DNA from: JASFJH01 sp050117725
GTDB taxonomy: Bacteria > Pseudomonadota > Gammaproteobacteria > AKS1
Direction: 5' to 3'
Length of the DNA stretch: 14,892 nucleotides
Assembly: GCA_050117725.1 (NCBI GenBank)
Contig: JASFME010000029.1
Span: 1-14,892, forward strand
Positions 13,512-14,892 of the stretch are shown in pieces. How positions within the stretch are numbered: position 1 is the stretch's first letter; each line of letters begins with the position of its first letter. A program made the position numbers and the translations under genes. The notes under the pieces are model-generated. The model saw nothing but the letters and a program-made list of their open reading frames with translations. It was not told the origin of the DNA and did no database searches.

Positions 13512-14417
13512 ATGAGCATCAGACATTTTCTTAGCCTGCTCGATCTGAGTCCGGAAGAACTGGATGCGTTGATCGCCCGCGCGATAGAACTCAAGCGCAT
13601 GCACAAGGACGGCACGATCTATGAACCGCTGAAAAACCGTGTCCTCGGCATGGTGTTCGAGAAATCCTCGACGCGCACACGCGTCTCGTTTGAGACCGGC
13701 ATGGCGCATTTTGGCGGGCACGCGATCTTTTTATCGCCGCGAGACACACAACTCGGACGTGGCGAACCGGTAGAGGACAGTGCCCGTGTACTGTCGCGCA
13801 TGGTCGATGCGATCATGCTGCGCACCTTCGCCCACGAAGTCGCCGAACTGTTTGCCGAGAACTCCAACGTCCCGGTGATCAATGCCCTGACTGACATGTT
13901 TCACCCCTGCCAGTTGCTTGCCGACATGCAGACCTATTTCGAGCATCGCGGTAGCATCCGCGGCAAGACCGTGTGCTGGATCGGTGATGGCAACAATATG
14001 TGCCATTCCTACATGAATGCGGCGAAACAATTCGGCTTTACCCTGCATGCGAGTTGCCCGGAAGGCTATGAACCGGATCAACGTGTGATTGATAACGTCG
14101 ACCACTGCGTGAAACTGATCCGCGACCCGTTTGAAGCAGCCACCGGTGCTGACCTCGTGGTGACCGATGTCTGGGCCAGCATGGGACAGGAATCCGAACA
14201 GGCAGCGCGCGCCGGGGCTTTCAAGGAGTATGAAGTCAGCACCAGGATCATGGCCCAGGCCAACAGGGACGCCCTGTTCATGCACTGCCTGCCCGCACAT
14301 CGTGGCGAGGAAGTCGCGGCCGAAGTCATCGACGGCCCACAGAGCGTGGTCTGGGATGAAGCGGAAAACCGCTTGCATGCGCAAAAGGCGCTGCTTGAAT
14401 TCCTGCTGTGCAAATAA
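13512..14417 (+). CDS. argF: Ornithine carbamoyltransferase
   Basis: The 301-residue protein is the anabolic-type ornithine carbamoyltransferase, joining carbamoyl phosphate to ornithine to give citrulline; the family works as a cytosolic trimer. The carbamoyl-phosphate loop SSTRTR is at 52-57, HPCQ at 131-134, the ornithine-binding DVWASMGQE begins at Asp219, and the catalytic HCLPAHRGEEV begins at His258 with Cys259. All are intact. The gene follows argD by 18 bases with a GGGAG ribosome binding site, so the two form one operon covering the steps to ornithine and citrulline. No terminator is seen between argF and the next gene. Confidence 0.97.
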   Translation: MSIRHFLSLLDLSPEELDALIARAIELKRMHKDGTIYEPLKNRVLGMVFEKSSTRTRVSFETGMAHFGGHAIFLSPRDTQLGRGEPVEDSARVLSRMVDAIMLRTFAHEVAELFAENSNVPVINALTDMFHPCQLLADMQTYFEHRGSIRGKTVCWIGDGNNMCHSYMNAAKQFGFTLHASCPEGYEPDQRVIDNVDHCVKLIRDPFEAATGADLVVTDVWASMGQESEQAARAGAFKEYEVSTRIMAQANRDALFMHCLPAHRGEEVAAEVIDGPQSVVWDEAENRLHAQKALLEFLLCK

Positions 14418-14450
14418 CCGCCGCCACACAGGTCGCAAATTTCTCTATAC

Positions 14451-14470
14451 TTGTTATAAACGCATAACAA
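14451..14470 (+). promoter_or_regulatory. 20-base dyad upstream of the ABC ATPase gene
   Basis: TTGTTAT and ATAACAA form a perfect seven-base inverted repeat around AAACGC in the 66-base gap after argF. TATACT (14446-14451) or TGTTATAAA (14452-14460) may be a -10 overlapping it. The dyad ends 13 bases before the ATG, a typical operator site; the binding protein is unknown. It is AT-rich and lacks a T-run, so it is not a classical terminator. Confidence 0.45.
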
Positions 14471-14483
14471 GACAACCGGGACT

Positions 14484-14892
14484 ATGAGCATCATCCTCGA
14501 CGTTGATAACATCGAATGCCGTTACGAAGACCGCCGCGCCGTAAACGGCCTGTCGATGCAGGTCGAGGAAGGCGAGATGGTTTGCCTGCTCGGCCCAAGT
14601 GGCTGCGGCAAGACCACCGCCTTGCGTGCAATTGCCGGCTTCGAACCCGTCTTCAGTGGCGAGATCCGTCTGGCAGGCCAGGTCATCTCGAAGGCCGGTT
14701 ACACGCTGGCGCCGCACAAACGCAAGCTGGGTATGGTGTTTCAGGACTATGCATTGTTCCCGCACCTGAATGTCTGTGCCAATATATGTTTTGGCCTGCG
14801 CGGCTTATCCAGGCTGGCAATGAAGAACATCGCCGAAAGTCATCTCGCCGTGGTCGGTCTCGAGGGCTACGGTGAGCGCTACCCGCACGAAT
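14484..14892 (+). CDS. ABC transporter ATP-binding protein, FbpC/PotA-like (3' end outside the window)
   Basis: The first 136 residues of an importer-type ABC ATPase are seen; the frame is still open at the window end. Walker A is GPSGCGKT (37-44), the Q-loop is VFQDYALFPHL with Gln87, and ICFGLRG (101-107) follows. The ABC signature LSGGQ would begin just after the last visible residue. The Q-loop region (PHKRKLGMVFQDYALFPHLNV) is of the iron(III)/spermidine/sulfate importer type, closest in feel to FbpC, but substrate cannot be fixed without the C-terminal domain and the permease genes. A GGGA ribosome binding site precedes the ATG at 14484. The dyad at 14451-14470 suggests separate control from argD-argF. 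Confidence 0.9.
   Translation, partial: MSIILDVDNIECRYEDRRAVNGLSMQVEEGEMVCLLGPSGCGKTTALRAIAGFEPVFSGEIRLAGQVISKAGYTLAPHKRKLGMVFQDYALFPHLNVCANICFGLRGLSRLAMKNIAESHLAVVGLEGYGERYPHE

Noticed and set aside
13092..13721. Minus-strand open frame of 209 codons
   Set aside because: Fully antisense to argD and argF, with no ribosome binding site or known domain.
1..14892. CRISPR array, mobile element, phage genes, tRNA or rRNA genes
   Set aside because: No regularly spaced repeats, transposase or integrase motifs, terminal repeats or stable RNA signatures were seen.

Overview
The window is a stretch of bacterial chromosome, visibly GC-rich with a strong G/C preference at third codon positions. It points to a gammaproteobacterium: gcvR sits directly before bcp, a PerM-type permease lies close by, an RNase T gene neighbours a monothiol glutaredoxin gene, and argD is followed by argF. 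The individual proteins are also most like those of gammaproteobacteria. No genus can be named from this. There is no sign of a phage, transposon, CRISPR array, rRNA or tRNA, so it reads as ordinary core genome with a few less usual accessory metabolic genes.

Layout. (1) 1-3552, plus strand: a GalT-family nucleotidyltransferase (5' end at the window edge), gcvR, bcp, and a PIN-PhoH ATPase/RNase, closely spaced. (2) 3674-6027, minus strand: a compact operon read as LysR-type regulator, a 119-residue protein of unknown function, then an AI-2E/PerM-family permease, convergent with region 1. (3) 6239-7298: rnt (plus) and grxD (minus) face each other across a clear bidirectional terminator. (4) 7574-11409, minus strand: a single-copy hydantoinase-B-type protein without its HyuA partner, a small BON-domain lipoprotein, and a glutamine-dependent amidotransferase of the N-acetylglutaminylglutamine amide (NAGGN) type without its usual synthetase partner. 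(5) 11538-12128, plus: a five-helix membrane protein like the membrane domain of PuuD, closed by a strong terminator. (6) 12300-14892, plus: argD, argF (arginine synthesis) and the start of an ABC transporter ATPase that runs off the window.

Functionally the window mixes arginine biosynthesis (argD, argF), control of one-carbon/glycine metabolism (gcvR), peroxide defence and iron-sulfur handling (bcp, grxD), RNA maturation or turnover (rnt, PIN-PhoH), and probable osmotic or envelope stress functions (NAGGN-type amidotransferase, BON lipoprotein). Nothing here forms an obvious new multi-gene system. The most interesting signals are regulatory: a perfect spaced inverted repeat on the argD promoter followed by a terminator-like hairpin in the argD leader; extended -10 boxes lying so close to the starts of gcvR and hyuB that their mRNAs may be leaderless; and the two orphan enzymes (HyuB-like and NAGGN amidotransferase-like) that lack their normal genetic partners in this window.
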